Source: a virus
Length of the DNA: 37,157 nucleotides
Strand: one strand, 5' to 3'
Virus record (IMG/VR): IMGVR_UViG_3300025889_000364
Coordinates: 1-37,157 of that record
Below, piece after piece: positions 6,782 through 15,798 of this stretch. The position numbers were made by a program, and so were the translations under genes. The first letter of the stretch is position 1; every line of letters starts with the position of its first letter. The notes below the pieces were generated by a model. It did no database searches, was not told where the DNA came from, and worked only from the letters and a program-made list of their open reading frames with translations.

Positions 6782-8440
6782 ATGAGTAAATTAAACGCAA
6801 TCGAGAAATTGATGGACGGATATAATCCGCAAAGACAATTGCTTGAGCAAACTCGTCAGTTAGTCAAGAAATGGGAACCAACAGGTCTTTTAGAAGGTCT
6901 TAACGACGAAACTAAAAGACACGGAATGGCAGTTCTTCTTGAAAACCAAGCTTCACAGCTTATTCAAGAAGCTTCCGTAACAGGAACATCTGCTAATTCT
7001 GAGGAGTGGTCAGGTGTAGCTTTACCATTAGTTCGTAGAATTTTTGGTGAGTTAGCAGCACAAGACTTTGTGTCAGTTCAACCTATGAACTTACCATCAG
7101 GTCTTATTTTCTATCTTGACTTCAAATACGGAACAGCACAAACTGGTCTTCACACAGAAAATTCTGATGTATATGGTAATACTTCAGGTTCTGGTGATGC
7201 AAGTGGTGGTCTATATGGCGCAGGTAAATTCGGCTACACAATCAATGACCATTCTTCATCAGCATTGACATATGCAGCTACTGCAACTTCAACAAAGTTC
7301 AGTACTGGTTCAGTTGACTGGGAAGATGTTGATTATGAAGGTGATTTATCAGCATCTCAAGCTATTGCAGATAGTGCAGACAATGCACTTATCAAAGTTG
7401 TTATCGCAGACGCAGCAATCTCAGGTCTTGACAAGGACGGAGTTAGAGCATTCTCTATCTCAGGTTCTGGTTTTGACGAGTTCTTCCCTGCATACACAAA
7501 ATATAGTGCAGCAAACGCAGAAACTACATTTATTGTTAGAAGAAGTGTTGCTCAAGCTACATCAGAAATTGTTAACGCAGTTGTTACTTTCCACAAACAA
7601 CCAACAACTGATTACAACAGAACTGATTTTGAAACAGATGCAAACAGCATCGACGCAAACCCAGAAGCAGATATCGATATTCCTGAATTAGATATCGCAT
7701 TAAAGAGTATTCCAATCATTGCGAAAACTCGTAAGTTAAAAGCAGTCTGGACACCAGAACTTGCACAAGACTTAAATGCATATCACTCAGTTGATGCAGA
7801 AGCAGAATTAACATCTCTACTTTCTGAGTACATTTCTATGGAAATTGACTTAGAAATCTTAGATATGTTGATGTCAAACGCTTCAGCAAAAACAGAATAT
7901 TGGTCAGCAAGAGTTGGATATGAGCACGACGCTACAAACAACACTTTCTCACAATCTTCTGGTGAGTCAAATGCATACACCAAAGGTACTTGGTTCCAAA
8001 CACTTGGAAACAAAATACAAGCAGTATCTAATGCAATTCATCAAAAAACTCTAAGAGGAGGTGCAAACTTCTTAGTTGTTTCTCCAGAAACAGCAACAAT
8101 CATAGAGTCAATTCCTGGATATGCAGCAGACACAACAGGTGATGCTTCAACAAATCAATTTGCAATGGGTGTACAAAAAGTTGGTGCATTAAACAACAGA
8201 TACACTGTTTACAAAAACCCATATATGTTAGAAAATAGCATACTTGTTGGTTTTAGAGGTGCAAACTTCTTAGAAACAGGTGCTGTATATGCTCCATATG
8301 TACCGCTCATTATGACACCATTAGTGTACGACCCTAAAAACTTTACACCAAGAAAGGGTGTAATGACTCGTTACGCTAAGAAGATGGTTAGAAGCGAATT
8401 CTACGGTAAAGTTATCGTATCAGACGTTTCTTATGTCTAA
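6782..8440 (+). CDS. gp23: Major capsid protein, T4 gp23-like
   Basis: The 552-residue product matches the T4-type capsid protein in position and pattern: a helical N-terminal arm, then V-R-R-I-F-G-E-L-A-A-Q-D-F-V-S-V-Q-P-M, typical of gp23-like proteins, and near the C-terminus Y-A-P-Y-V-P-L-I followed by P-x-N-F-T-P-R-K-G. Residues 61-63 are I-Q-E before Ala. T4 gp23 is cut after Glu65 at an equivalent site, so removal of the 63-residue arm by the prohead protease is expected. AGGAG lies at about 6767-6771. It has richer codon choice than its neighbours and is followed by a strong terminator, as expected for the most abundant product. Confidence 0.93.
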   Translation: MSKLNAIEKLMDGYNPQRQLLEQTRQLVKKWEPTGLLEGLNDETKRHGMAVLLENQASQLIQEASVTGTSANSEEWSGVALPLVRRIFGELAAQDFVSVQPMNLPSGLIFYLDFKYGTAQTGLHTENSDVYGNTSGSGDASGGLYGAGKFGYTINDHSSSALTYAATATSTKFSTGSVDWEDVDYEGDLSASQAIADSADNALIKVVIADAAISGLDKDGVRAFSISGSGFDEFFPAYTKYSAANAETTFIVRRSVAQATSEIVNAVVTFHKQPTTDYNRTDFETDANSIDANPEADIDIPELDIALKSIPIIAKTRKLKAVWTPELAQDLNAYHSVDAEAELTSLLSEYISMEIDLEILDMLMSNASAKTEYWSARVGYEHDATNNTFSQSSGESNAYTKGTWFQTLGNKIQAVSNAIHQKTLRGGANFLVVSPETATIIESIPGYAADTTGDASTNQFAMGVQKVGALNNRYTVYKNPYMLENSILVGFRGANFLETGAVYAPYVPLIMTPLVYDPKNFTPRKGVMTRYAKKMVRSEFYGKVIVSDVSYV

Positions 8441-8496
8441 TAGCAATTGACATATTGACTAATTGATATTTAATAATATTAATTGACTAATAAGAG

Positions 8497-8522
8497 AAAA
8501 CCCCACTTCGGTGGGGTTTTTT
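8497..8522. terminator. Strong intrinsic terminator after the capsid gene
   Basis: AAAACCCCAC (8497-8506), TTCG loop, GTGGGGTTTT (8511-8520), then T T. A ten-pair stem with a UUCG tetraloop and T-run terminates the forward capsid transcript. The A-run on the left lets it also stop reverse transcription coming from the promoter at 8562-8590. Confidence 0.93.
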
Positions 8523-8556
8523 CGTATATTAAGTGTTTTCAATAACCAAAGAAGAC
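8497..8556 (-). ncRNA. Possible ~60-nt small RNA antisense to the capsid 3' region
   Basis: A reverse-strand promoter (8562-8590) would start transcription near 8555, and the hairpin at 8497-8522 ends in four T on that strand. The result would be an RNA of about 60 nt, half of it terminator hairpin. It would be fully complementary to the 3' end of the capsid messenger. The RNA itself is inferred from promoter plus terminator only. Confidence 0.35.
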
Positions 8557-8561
8557 TTTAT

Positions 8562-8590
8562 AATATAAAAAGAAAAAACATAAAAGTCAA
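8562..8590 (-). promoter_or_regulatory. Reverse-strand promoter, TTGACT-N17-TATATT class
   Basis: On the reverse strand TTGACT is at 8590-8585 and TATATT at 8567-8562, with exactly 17 bases between, and the sequence continues ATAAAG. It matches four other sites in the window in the hexamers and spacing. It points back toward the capsid gene terminator and no reverse-strand gene follows. Confidence 0.65.
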
Positions 8591-8618
8591 GGGTTTTTTT
8601 CTAAAAATCAATAAGTTT

Positions 8619-8626
8619 ATATTTAT
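8619..8626 (+). promoter_or_regulatory. Late-promoter-like motif before 8664
   Basis: TTTATATTTATTATT, 37 bases before the ATG and after the capsid terminator, so a new transcript must start here. Confidence 0.6.
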
Positions 8627-8663
8627 TATTGGAACATTTTATTTCAAACATTAGGAGAATTTT

Positions 8664-9074
8664 ATGGCTGCCGGAAAATATAATTTTACCATTGAACAAG
8701 GAGCAACAACAGATTTTGAAATCGTATATAAAGATTCAAGTGGAACACCAGTAGATTTATCAGGATATACAGCTCGTATGGATTTAAGACCTTCACCAGG
8801 TGCATCTACATCATACTTGACTCTTTCATCAAGTCTTGGCCCGTGTGGAACAGGATTGAATATGAGTGGTTCCGGTGGATTATCTGCATCAAACCCTTTA
8901 ACTTCTGGTAGTATTGGTATTTATATCAATTATGTTTCTTCATCAGCATTAGATTTTACACAGGCTTCATATGATTTAGAAATTGTTTCCGGTAGTGGTA
9001 ATTGTGCAGTAGTAACAAGATTATTAGAGGGAACAATAACACTTTCAAAAGAAGTCACAACAGGTAGTTATTAG
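8664..9074 (+). CDS. Virion structural protein, BppU-like fold, 136 aa
   Basis: The opening pattern Y-N-F-T-I-E-Q-G-A-T-T-D-F-E-I-V-Y-K-D-S-S-G-T-P-V-D-L-S-G-Y-T-A-R-M is characteristic of the beta-sandwich domain at the N-terminus of baseplate upper (BppU-like) and virion structural proteins. The C-terminal Y-D-L-E-I-V and L-L-E-G-T-I-T-L-S-K-E-V-T complete it. The length is that of the domain alone. It lies ten bases before a large fibre-like gene and probably adapts or decorates it. A late-promoter-like motif is at 8619-8626 and AGGAG about ten bases before the ATG. Confidence 0.65.
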   Translation: MAAGKYNFTIEQGATTDFEIVYKDSSGTPVDLSGYTARMDLRPSPGASTSYLTLSSSLGPCGTGLNMSGSGGLSASNPLTSGSIGIYINYVSSSALDFTQASYDLEIVSGSGNCAVVTRLLEGTITLSKEVTTGSY

Positions 9075-9084
9075 GAGTTATTAA

Positions 9085-11448
9085 ATGGCCGTAACTATTA
9101 GACCGGACTCACCAAATCAAGTAACGACTACACAAGATAGAAAAACTATCGAAATCAATAAGTCGGACAATACTTTAACTGTAGAAAATCAAACAACATC
9201 AATTGTTAATGTTGTGGCACGAGGCCCACAAGGAACTGCTGGTGTGTTAACCACAACAAGTGGTTCGTTTAGTGGTTCATTTATTGGTGACGGAAGTGGA
9301 TTAACCGGTGTAACTGCATCTGCACAAGACGACAATGCATTATATACGGCATCCATAAGTGATGACACCATAACATTTACCAAAGGTGGTGGTGATACAT
9401 TTAACATTACGATTGATAATGTTGTTTCATCTTCATACTCGGTAACATCATCTTATGCAATTTCATCTTCATACTCGATAACTTCATCTTTTTCAACAAC
9501 TTCATCATATGTAGATTGGACAAATATAGATTCAATTCCAAGTGGAATTATCAGTAGTAGTGAACAAATTTCAAACGACATTAGTGGGTCTTGGCAAGGA
9601 TATTTAAGTGGAAGTGGAATTCTTAGTTCATCTGACCAAATAGATTTAAGTAATTATGCAATCATTAGTGGTGGTAATGATTTTATCGGTGGCCAAACTA
9701 TAACTGGTTCATTCTTAGTAACTGGTTCAACAACTCAAATTGGTAACAATACTTTAACTGGTAATACTGAATTAGATGGTTATATCAATATTGTTGGTGA
9801 TTCAACTTTAACTGGTTCATTCTTAGTAAGTGGTTCAACAACTCAGTTTGGTGATAATATTTTAGTTGGTTCAACAACTTTAACGGGTAGTATTTTTATA
9901 GCTGGTGATATTATTCCACAAGTATCCGCTTCTTATAATTTGGGTTCCGCTGATAATCCTTGGAAAGAAATTTATCTACAATCGGGCTCAATCAATGTTC
10001 AAAGTGATATACCTGGTGAACCATACGCAACCATTACAAACGAAACCGGTGATATATCAATTCGTTCTGCTGGATTTAAAGTTAAAAGTGGTTCTGATTC
10101 CGACACAAAAACACCATTTGAAGTAAGACCTTCAGGTAGAGTTATTATAAAAACCGATTATGAAAATCCAGATAATCGTGCATTATTGGAAGTAGTTGGT
10201 AATGTATCGGGTTCACAACAAGCAGCAGTAAATACTGGAACAATTATTCAGACAACTTCTTATAATGGTAGAACCAATAGAACAATTTTTGATTCTTATG
10301 GTAGTGGTTCGTATTCACAATTAAATTTACGAAGGGCAAATGGTACGGTAGAATCACCTTCAACAACAACTGCAGGTTTAATCGGTAGAATTGGTGTTTC
10401 TGGTTGGGTTGACGGAATTGATTATGGTATTCCTGGTGTAACTGGACTACCTGCTCGTATAGATTTTAGAGCACCAGTTGATTATGCAAGTGGAAGTAGA
10501 CCAACAGAAATATGGTTCTATACTACACCGGAAAATCAATTAGACTCACAAGGAGAGTATGCAGTAAAAATCTTTGGTAATAATCATATGGCAGTATCAG
10601 GAACATTTACCGCATCTTTACAAGAAGATTATATTTGGGTCGGACAATCAAACGGATACAGTAGAGAAGTTTCAAAAACAGATTTCTTCGATACCACAGG
10701 ACTTATCAGTAGTTCAGTTCAAATAGCATCAGACATAAGTGGTTCTTTCAATCAAGCAAGTGCAAGTTTTTCAACAAGAATCACAACAGCAGAAACAGAA
10801 TTAAACAACACATTGGTATCAAGTTCTACACAAATAGACATTACACAAACCCAAAACTACGGAAATGTAATGGTAACAGGTTCGATATCAGGTTCAACAC
10901 TAACCTTTACCAAAGGAGATTCATCTACTTTTGATATTCCATTATCGTCTTCTTTTCAACCAGGAACAGGTGGTAGTGGTTTAGGTTGGGCAAGATATGA
11001 TGATAATCAATACACAACATCATCATATTTAACAGTATCACAATCCACACAAACTGTTATACCGAATAATTCTTCTTATGAAGATGAGTCATTTATGAAC
11101 TCAAGTGTTAAATTTTACAATTCTGGAAGTCAGAAAATTCAAATGGAAAATGTTGGAGATGTTTATGAAATGGTCGTAACATTTAAAGCTAAAGCACCTA
11201 ATGCAAATCAAACTCATATTGACCTTACATTAACATCAACCGGTGAAACACCATATGACAGAGTATCAAAAAGTTTAGTTTTTGCAAAAGGTAATGATGA
11301 ATGGCAAAATTTCTATCAAACATTCAATTTTTATGCTGATTCTGATTTTGTGTTGAATGGAAATCAATGGAAAATAACAGCAGATGGTGGAGAAGTTCAT
11401 TTAGCTTCTGCTATATACTTTATCCAAAGAACTTTCAACGGAACATAA
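9085..11448 (+). CDS. Large fibre-like virion protein, 787 aa
   Basis: A Ser/Thr/Gly-rich, beta-repeat protein. Features in order: a short N-terminal head; G-P-Q-G-T-A-G (collagen-like turn) near residue 52; a G-S-F-S-G-S-F-I-G-D-G-S-G-L-T-G-V module near 60-77, common in marine phage fibres; a run of S-S-Y/S-S-F units near 114-145; a 36-residue direct repeat near 205-275; a compact domain near 340-520; and a C-terminal domain that looks like a carbohydrate-binding beta sandwich. It most likely forms a trimeric fibre or whisker. Its place between capsid and neck genes could mean a neck or head fibre, but this is not decidable here. Confidence 0.7.
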   Translation: MAVTIRPDSPNQVTTTQDRKTIEINKSDNTLTVENQTTSIVNVVARGPQGTAGVLTTTSGSFSGSFIGDGSGLTGVTASAQDDNALYTASISDDTITFTKGGGDTFNITIDNVVSSSYSVTSSYAISSSYSITSSFSTTSSYVDWTNIDSIPSGIISSSEQISNDISGSWQGYLSGSGILSSSDQIDLSNYAIISGGNDFIGGQTITGSFLVTGSTTQIGNNTLTGNTELDGYINIVGDSTLTGSFLVSGSTTQFGDNILVGSTTLTGSIFIAGDIIPQVSASYNLGSADNPWKEIYLQSGSINVQSDIPGEPYATITNETGDISIRSAGFKVKSGSDSDTKTPFEVRPSGRVIIKTDYENPDNRALLEVVGNVSGSQQAAVNTGTIIQTTSYNGRTNRTIFDSYGSGSYSQLNLRRANGTVESPSTTTAGLIGRIGVSGWVDGIDYGIPGVTGLPARIDFRAPVDYASGSRPTEIWFYTTPENQLDSQGEYAVKIFGNNHMAVSGTFTASLQEDYIWVGQSNGYSREVSKTDFFDTTGLISSSVQIASDISGSFNQASASFSTRITTAETELNNTLVSSSTQIDITQTQNYGNVMVTGSISGSTLTFTKGDSSTFDIPLSSSFQPGTGGSGLGWARYDDNQYTTSSYLTVSQSTQTVIPNNSSYEDESFMNSSVKFYNSGSQKIQMENVGDVYEMVVTFKAKAPNANQTHIDLTLTSTGETPYDRVSKSLVFAKGNDEWQNFYQTFNFYADSDFVLNGNQWKITADGGEVHLASAIYFIQRTFNGT
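9703..9845 (+). repeat. Direct repeat of a 108-base (36-codon) unit within the fibre gene
   Basis: Bases 9703-9737 and 9811-9845 match at 34 of 35 positions, 108 bases apart, and similarity continues more weakly on both sides. It encodes two G-S-F-L-V-(T/S)-G-S-T-T-Q units. This is consistent with beta-helical fibre growth by unit duplication. Confidence 0.8.
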
Positions 11449-11494
11449 TTATAGTGTTGTTTTCTTAATAATAACACTAAAAATCATCTTTTTT

Positions 11495-11502
11495 ATATTT
11501 AT
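11495..11502 (+). promoter_or_regulatory. Late-promoter-like motif before the gp13-like gene
   Basis: TTTATATTTATTAAT, 36 bases before the ATG, nearly the same spacing and flanks as the site at 8619. Confidence 0.6.
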
Positions 11503-11538
11503 TAATGTATACAAATCACTATTAATAGGAGAATTTTA

Positions 11539-12693
11539 ATGCAAGAACCAATATGGCCAGGTTCAGGTTCCAGTGTTGTTGGAAATACACCATTTGCGTT
11601 GTATGATAATGACCTTGAATTTCAATTGGAAGCCCCACAAGTTGCAACTTGGTGTGCAAGAAGATTAGGTTATCCAATCGTAGATATCGAATTACAAGAT
11701 AATCAGTTTTATGCTTGTTTTGAAGAAGCAGTTTCAGAATATAGTGCCCAAGTAAACCAATTCAATATTCGTGACAACTTATTACATTTAAGAGGAGCTT
11801 CAACAAGTTCTAATTTTACCCACAAAAGAGTACAAGCAGGACTTTCAGAAAATATTTTTATATCTGAAAACTATGGTTCTGAAGCTGGAGTTGGTGGTAA
11901 TGTAGAATATAAAAGAAAGAAAGTCAATATACATTCAGGTAGTCAAGTTTATGATTTGAACGAATTGATTGGTGAGGCAAGTGAATCTGGAGCATCCATT
12001 GAAGTTAAAAGAGTTCATTATGAAGCAAGACCAGCGGTATCAAGATACTTTGACCCATATGCTTCAACCGGATTTGGAACATACAATATGTTGGACGGAT
12101 TTGGATTTGGTAGTTATTCACCGGCAATTACTTTCGTATTACAACCAATCTACGCAGATTTGTTAAGAATACAAGCTATTGAGTTCAATGACCAGATTAG
12201 AAAATCAGCATATAGTTTTGATATCAAGAATAATCAAATGAGAATTTTTCCAATTCCTTCAGAAGAATCAGGTTCAGTTTGGGTTGATTATATATTGACA
12301 TCAGATAGAGACAATCCATTGAGAACTCGTTATAGTGGTTCAAATGATGTAGTATCTGATTATTCAAATGCTCAATATGACTTTATGGTTTATTCAAACA
12401 TCAATGATGTTGGTAAACAATGGATAAGAAAATATTGTTTAGCATTATCAAAAGAGTTATTAGGTATCGTTCGTTCTAAATATGGAACTATTCCAATTCC
12501 AAATTCAGAAGTTTCATTAGACGGAGATACTTTAAGAGCAGAAGCTACTGCAGAAAAAGAACAATTAGTAGAACAATTAAGAGAAACACTTGAACAAACC
12601 AGTCGTAAAGCATTGTTAGAAGCACAACGAGATGAGAATGAAGCAAATCAAAGTACTTTAAACAAATCACCTTTACCTATATTTATCGGATAA
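11539..12693 (+). CDS. gp13: Neck protein, T4 gp13-like
   Basis: The 384-residue protein has an N-terminal helical part with R-R-L-G-Y-P-I-V-D-I-E-L-Q-D-N-Q-F-Y-A-C-F-E-E-A-V-S-E-Y-S. This pattern of short helix, acidic turn and E-E-A-V-x-E-Y is found in head-tail connector and neck proteins. A Gly/Tyr-rich loop segment (about residues 165-200) and a helical C-terminus follow. In T4-type genomes gp13 and gp14 are adjacent, and the next gene is gp14-like, which supports the call. Both would seal the portal after packaging. A late-promoter-like motif is at 11495-11502. It is somewhat longer than T4 gp13 (about 310 aa). Confidence 0.65.
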   Translation: MQEPIWPGSGSSVVGNTPFALYDNDLEFQLEAPQVATWCARRLGYPIVDIELQDNQFYACFEEAVSEYSAQVNQFNIRDNLLHLRGASTSSNFTHKRVQAGLSENIFISENYGSEAGVGGNVEYKRKKVNIHSGSQVYDLNELIGEASESGASIEVKRVHYEARPAVSRYFDPYASTGFGTYNMLDGFGFGSYSPAITFVLQPIYADLLRIQAIEFNDQIRKSAYSFDIKNNQMRIFPIPSEESGSVWVDYILTSDRDNPLRTRYSGSNDVVSDYSNAQYDFMVYSNINDVGKQWIRKYCLALSKELLGIVRSKYGTIPIPNSEVSLDGDTLRAEATAEKEQLVEQLRETLEQTSRKALLEAQRDENEANQSTLNKSPLPIFIG

Positions 12694-12697
12694 TACT

Positions 12698-13183
12698 ATG
12701 CCACAAAGATACTATGGAACAAAAGATTTGGCAACCATAGAAAAGTTCAATAGAGAACTTTTAGGTGAACCAAACAAAGATGATTGCGGGATTATAGACC
12801 AGTTTGTTATTTTATACCGAGTTTCAGTTTACGATACAGAAACAAATATGTATGGTGAAGCATCACAAGGTAAAACTTACAAACAAGGTGTCAAACTTCC
12901 GTGTATTGTGGATGCCGAAGATTTCAATTTTGAATATGATGACTTTGGGCCAGATAATAAACAAAATGTTTCGTTCGCATTCCAACGAGCATACTTAGTT
13001 GAGGTAAATTTAAAACCAGATATTGGTGATATATTAAAATGGAACGAGGGTTATTTTGAAGTAAATTCTTACAATGAAAATCAATTAGTTGGTGGAGACC
13101 CAAATAAATCACACTCAATAGTGGTTCAAGCACATTTAACAAGAATGCCAACCACAAACTTAGAAGAATATAGAGGATTTTAA
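12698..13183 (+). CDS. gp14: Neck protein, T4 gp14-like
   Basis: 161 residues; the C-terminal half has G-D-I-L-K-W-N-E-G-Y-F-E-V-N-S-Y-N-E-N-Q, a pattern of gp14-like neck proteins. It is shorter than T4 gp14 (256 aa), and the N-terminal part is reduced. Four bases separate it from the gp13-like gene and it overlaps the gp15-like gene by one base (TAATG), the conserved order 13-14-15. The family forms the neck that joins head and tail. Confidence 0.7.
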   Translation: MPQRYYGTKDLATIEKFNRELLGEPNKDDCGIIDQFVILYRVSVYDTETNMYGEASQGKTYKQGVKLPCIVDAEDFNFEYDDFGPDNKQNVSFAFQRAYLVEVNLKPDIGDILKWNEGYFEVNSYNENQLVGGDPNKSHSIVVQAHLTRMPTTNLEEYRGF

Positions 13184-14883
13184 TGGCACGAAATAAACCA
13201 ATACCAAGAAGTCAACGAATTACTTTTAATCGTGGAGAAAAGATTAGTCGTAATTCACCAGGAGCAAAAGATGATGTAAAGAACTTATCCGTTGGTTTAA
13301 TGGATATGGATAGTGCTATTATGTATTACTTCAACGAAGTAATCAAACCAGAAGTAGAACTTAATAATGAAAAAGTTAAAGTTCCTTGTATTTATGCATC
13401 ACCGGAAAGATGGAATGCAATTTCAAAACAAGGATTTCTACGAGATAAGAAACGACAAATTATTGTTCCATTGATTGTATTTAAAAGAACAGGTATGTCT
13501 CGTAGTGATATGATACAAGTAGATAAATTAGATGCAAACAAACCAAATTTATTTTATACTTTTCAAAAGAAATATTCACAATTTAATCGATTTGATAAAT
13601 TTTCAGTATTACAAAAAATAGAACCTGGAACGGAATATTATAATGTAGCAATGCCAGACTATGTTCAATTAACATATGAATTTACCATATGGACTTCTTA
13701 TATAGACCAAATGAATCGTATCGTTGAAAAGATTAATTATTCTGACGGAGCATATTGGGGTGAACCAGGTAAAATGAGATTTAGAACTCAAATCGATAGT
13801 TTTTCAGATGCGAGTCAAATAGAAGGTGAAAGGTTGATTAAAAATACATTTAGTATGACTCTAAATGGATATATTTTACCAGAATCATTTAACAATTACA
13901 ACACCACACAAAAATATCTAACACCTAAAAAATTAATCATTAGAGAAAGTACAGATAAAAAACTTGTTGATGACCAAGGTAGAAAAGTTAGTTTGGCATC
14001 CAACGCATCTGAATTTGGTGAAAACACAAAAGATGTATTTTCAATTAGTATTTCAAATGGTTTAGTATTTGAACAAGGAACAGGTGTAACTTTATCTAAT
14101 AATGGTGCAATATTTGATGGTTCAAGTACATTAACACAAGAATTTTCTATCGGACAATCAGTCGGAACAACAGATGATGTTGAATTTAATACCTTAACTG
14201 CAAATTCAGTTCAAATAGGAACAGGAACTACTGTAATTGCAGATGGAAGTATCAGTAGTTCAGACGGAACAATCGAAATAACAGGTTCATCAGTCGTAAC
14301 GGGTAGTTTAACAGTATTGGGTGATGTTAATATTACCGGAAGTGTAACTGCAGACTTATTCATCACACAAGCTACAACTCGTTCTATTGATTTCTCAACC
14401 GGTTCAAATGACTTTGGAGATTCATTAGATGACCAACATCAATTTACAGGTTCAGTAGAGATAACAGGTTCATTTAGTTTGAATGGATATGAAGTTGATG
14501 AGATTTCCAATGATACAACCTTAACAGATGCAAGTCAAACTGCATTAGTAACGGAATATGCACTCGCAAACTTTACACCTGGAGCAGTTACAACAGACGA
14601 AACCACATATTTAAGAAAAAATTTTTACAAAACATCTACCGGAGTCACAGGAACCAATACTGCAAGTTTTACCGCAACGACTGCATCAGCACCAAGTGGT
14701 ATGACTGCAACATCTGAAAATGACTTCGTATTCTTTATCAATGGACAATATATGGAACACGATGCAATTACTATTCGACAAGTTTCAACTGGAAGTTTTC
14801 ATTTAATGGTAAATACTGATTCCATAGGATATGAATTAGAATCAGACGACGAGATATTAGCAATCGGTAAATTTAATACTTAG
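13183..14883 (+). CDS. gp15: Tail terminator (gp15-like) fused to a fibre-like domain
   Basis: 566 residues, about twice T4 gp15 (272 aa). Residues 1-250 form the gp15-like tail sheath terminator, with D-Y-V-Q-L-T-Y-E-F-T-I-W-T-S-Y-I-D-Q-M-N at 159-178 and Y-W-G-E-P-G-K-M-R-F-R at 191-201. Residues from about 270 are fibre-like: T-G-V-T-L-S-N-N-G, then S-I-G-Q-S-V-G-T-T-D-D-V-E-F, then G-S-V-T-G-S-type turns. A C-terminal domain (about 440-566) is duplicated as the end of the next protein. There is no stop or frameshift at the junction. This would put a fibre-like extension on the ring at the head-tail junction. Confidence 0.72.
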   Translation: MARNKPIPRSQRITFNRGEKISRNSPGAKDDVKNLSVGLMDMDSAIMYYFNEVIKPEVELNNEKVKVPCIYASPERWNAISKQGFLRDKKRQIIVPLIVFKRTGMSRSDMIQVDKLDANKPNLFYTFQKKYSQFNRFDKFSVLQKIEPGTEYYNVAMPDYVQLTYEFTIWTSYIDQMNRIVEKINYSDGAYWGEPGKMRFRTQIDSFSDASQIEGERLIKNTFSMTLNGYILPESFNNYNTTQKYLTPKKLIIRESTDKKLVDDQGRKVSLASNASEFGENTKDVFSISISNGLVFEQGTGVTLSNNGAIFDGSSTLTQEFSIGQSVGTTDDVEFNTLTANSVQIGTGTTVIADGSISSSDGTIEITGSSVVTGSLTVLGDVNITGSVTADLFITQATTRSIDFSTGSNDFGDSLDDQHQFTGSVEITGSFSLNGYEVDEISNDTTLTDASQTALVTEYALANFTPGAVTTDETTYLRKNFYKTSTGVTGTNTASFTATTASAPSGMTATSENDFVFFINGQYMEHDAITIRQVSTGSFHLMVNTDSIGYELESDDEILAIGKFNT

Positions 14884-14891
14884 GATTAGTT

Positions 14892-15764
14892 ATGGCAGAT
14901 ATTACATTTAAAGTAAATAATCCCATAACACTAAAAGCCGGAACAGGTGTTTCACTATCAGCAGACGGCAAGGGATTCACACAAAAACAATTTGACGGAA
15001 GTGATAGGTCTAACATTAGAATATCAATCGGACAAGATGTAGCAACAACCGCAAATGTTCAGTTTGCAAGTGTGTTGTTGGCACCAAATACAATGACCGT
15101 GGGAACTGGTTCTGAAAATGTTTTGGTGTTTAATGACGGAAGAATAGTTGGAGATTTACACTTTGATAATAATCTTTTGATAACTGAAAATTTAACAGTT
15201 ATTGGCCCATTTACTTATAAAGGATTTTTTACATCATCAAATTTTACAGCAGATGCATCCAATGTAACACAATCCATTAATTCAGGTTCAACTAAATTTG
15301 GAACTGAAACCAATAATCACAATCAAAGATTTACAGGAAGTTTTGACATTACGGGTTCATATAATTTGAATCGTTTAAATAGTTCTATAACGGAAATATC
15401 CAATGATACATCATTAACTGATGAAAGTCAAACTTCATTTGTAACGGAATATGCTGCATATAACTTTTTATCAAATTTAGCATCAACAAGAGATTATTTA
15501 AGAAAATCATTTGTTCATACGGGTAGTTTTGTCAATAGTTCAACATCAAGATTTACTGCAGTAACTGCATCCGCACCATCAGGATTTACCGAAACAACTG
15601 AAAATGATTTTATGTTTTTTATCAATGGTATGTTGATAGAAAATGACGCATTAACAATACAACAAAATTCATCTAATTTAGATTTAACATTAGATACTAC
15701 TTCATTAGGATATAGTTTATCCGCAGATGATGAGGTAATTGGGTTCGGTAAATTTAACAATTAG
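14892..15764 (+). CDS. Fibre-like protein, paralogue of the gp15 fusion tail, 290 aa
   Basis: The order matches the second half of the preceding gp15 fusion. An N-terminal K-A-G-T-G-V-S-L-S-A-D-G-K-G-F segment leads to S-I-G-Q-D-V-A-T-T-A-N-V-Q-F, then G-S-F-D-I-T-G-S-Y-N-L-N. The closing domain has E-I-S-N-D-T-S-L-T-D-E-S-Q-T and F-F-I-N-G-M, and ends G-F-G-K-F-N-N versus A-I-G-K-F-N-T. It is a stand-alone copy of that fibre module, so it may co-assemble with the fused one or form a ring of its own. It uses a TAG stop. Confidence 0.7.
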   Translation: MADITFKVNNPITLKAGTGVSLSADGKGFTQKQFDGSDRSNIRISIGQDVATTANVQFASVLLAPNTMTVGTGSENVLVFNDGRIVGDLHFDNNLLITENLTVIGPFTYKGFFTSSNFTADASNVTQSINSGSTKFGTETNNHNQRFTGSFDITGSYNLNRLNSSITEISNDTSLTDESQTSFVTEYAAYNFLSNLASTRDYLRKSFVHTGSFVNSSTSRFTAVTASAPSGFTETTENDFMFFINGMLIENDALTIQQNSSNLDLTLDTTSLGYSLSADDEVIGFGKFNN

Positions 15765-15772
15765 ATATTTAT
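15765..15772 (+). promoter_or_regulatory. Late-promoter-like motif before 15799
   Basis: ATATTTAT, starting one base after the preceding stop codon and 26 bases before the ATG. Confidence 0.5.
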
Positions 15773-15798
15773 AAGTAAGGAAAATAACATTTAGTATT

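Noticed and set aside
8446-8492. Forward promoter in the TTGACA/TTGACT-rich stretch after the capsid gene
   Set aside because: It would fire directly into the strong terminator, and no -10 hexamer of the shared class follows at 17 bases.
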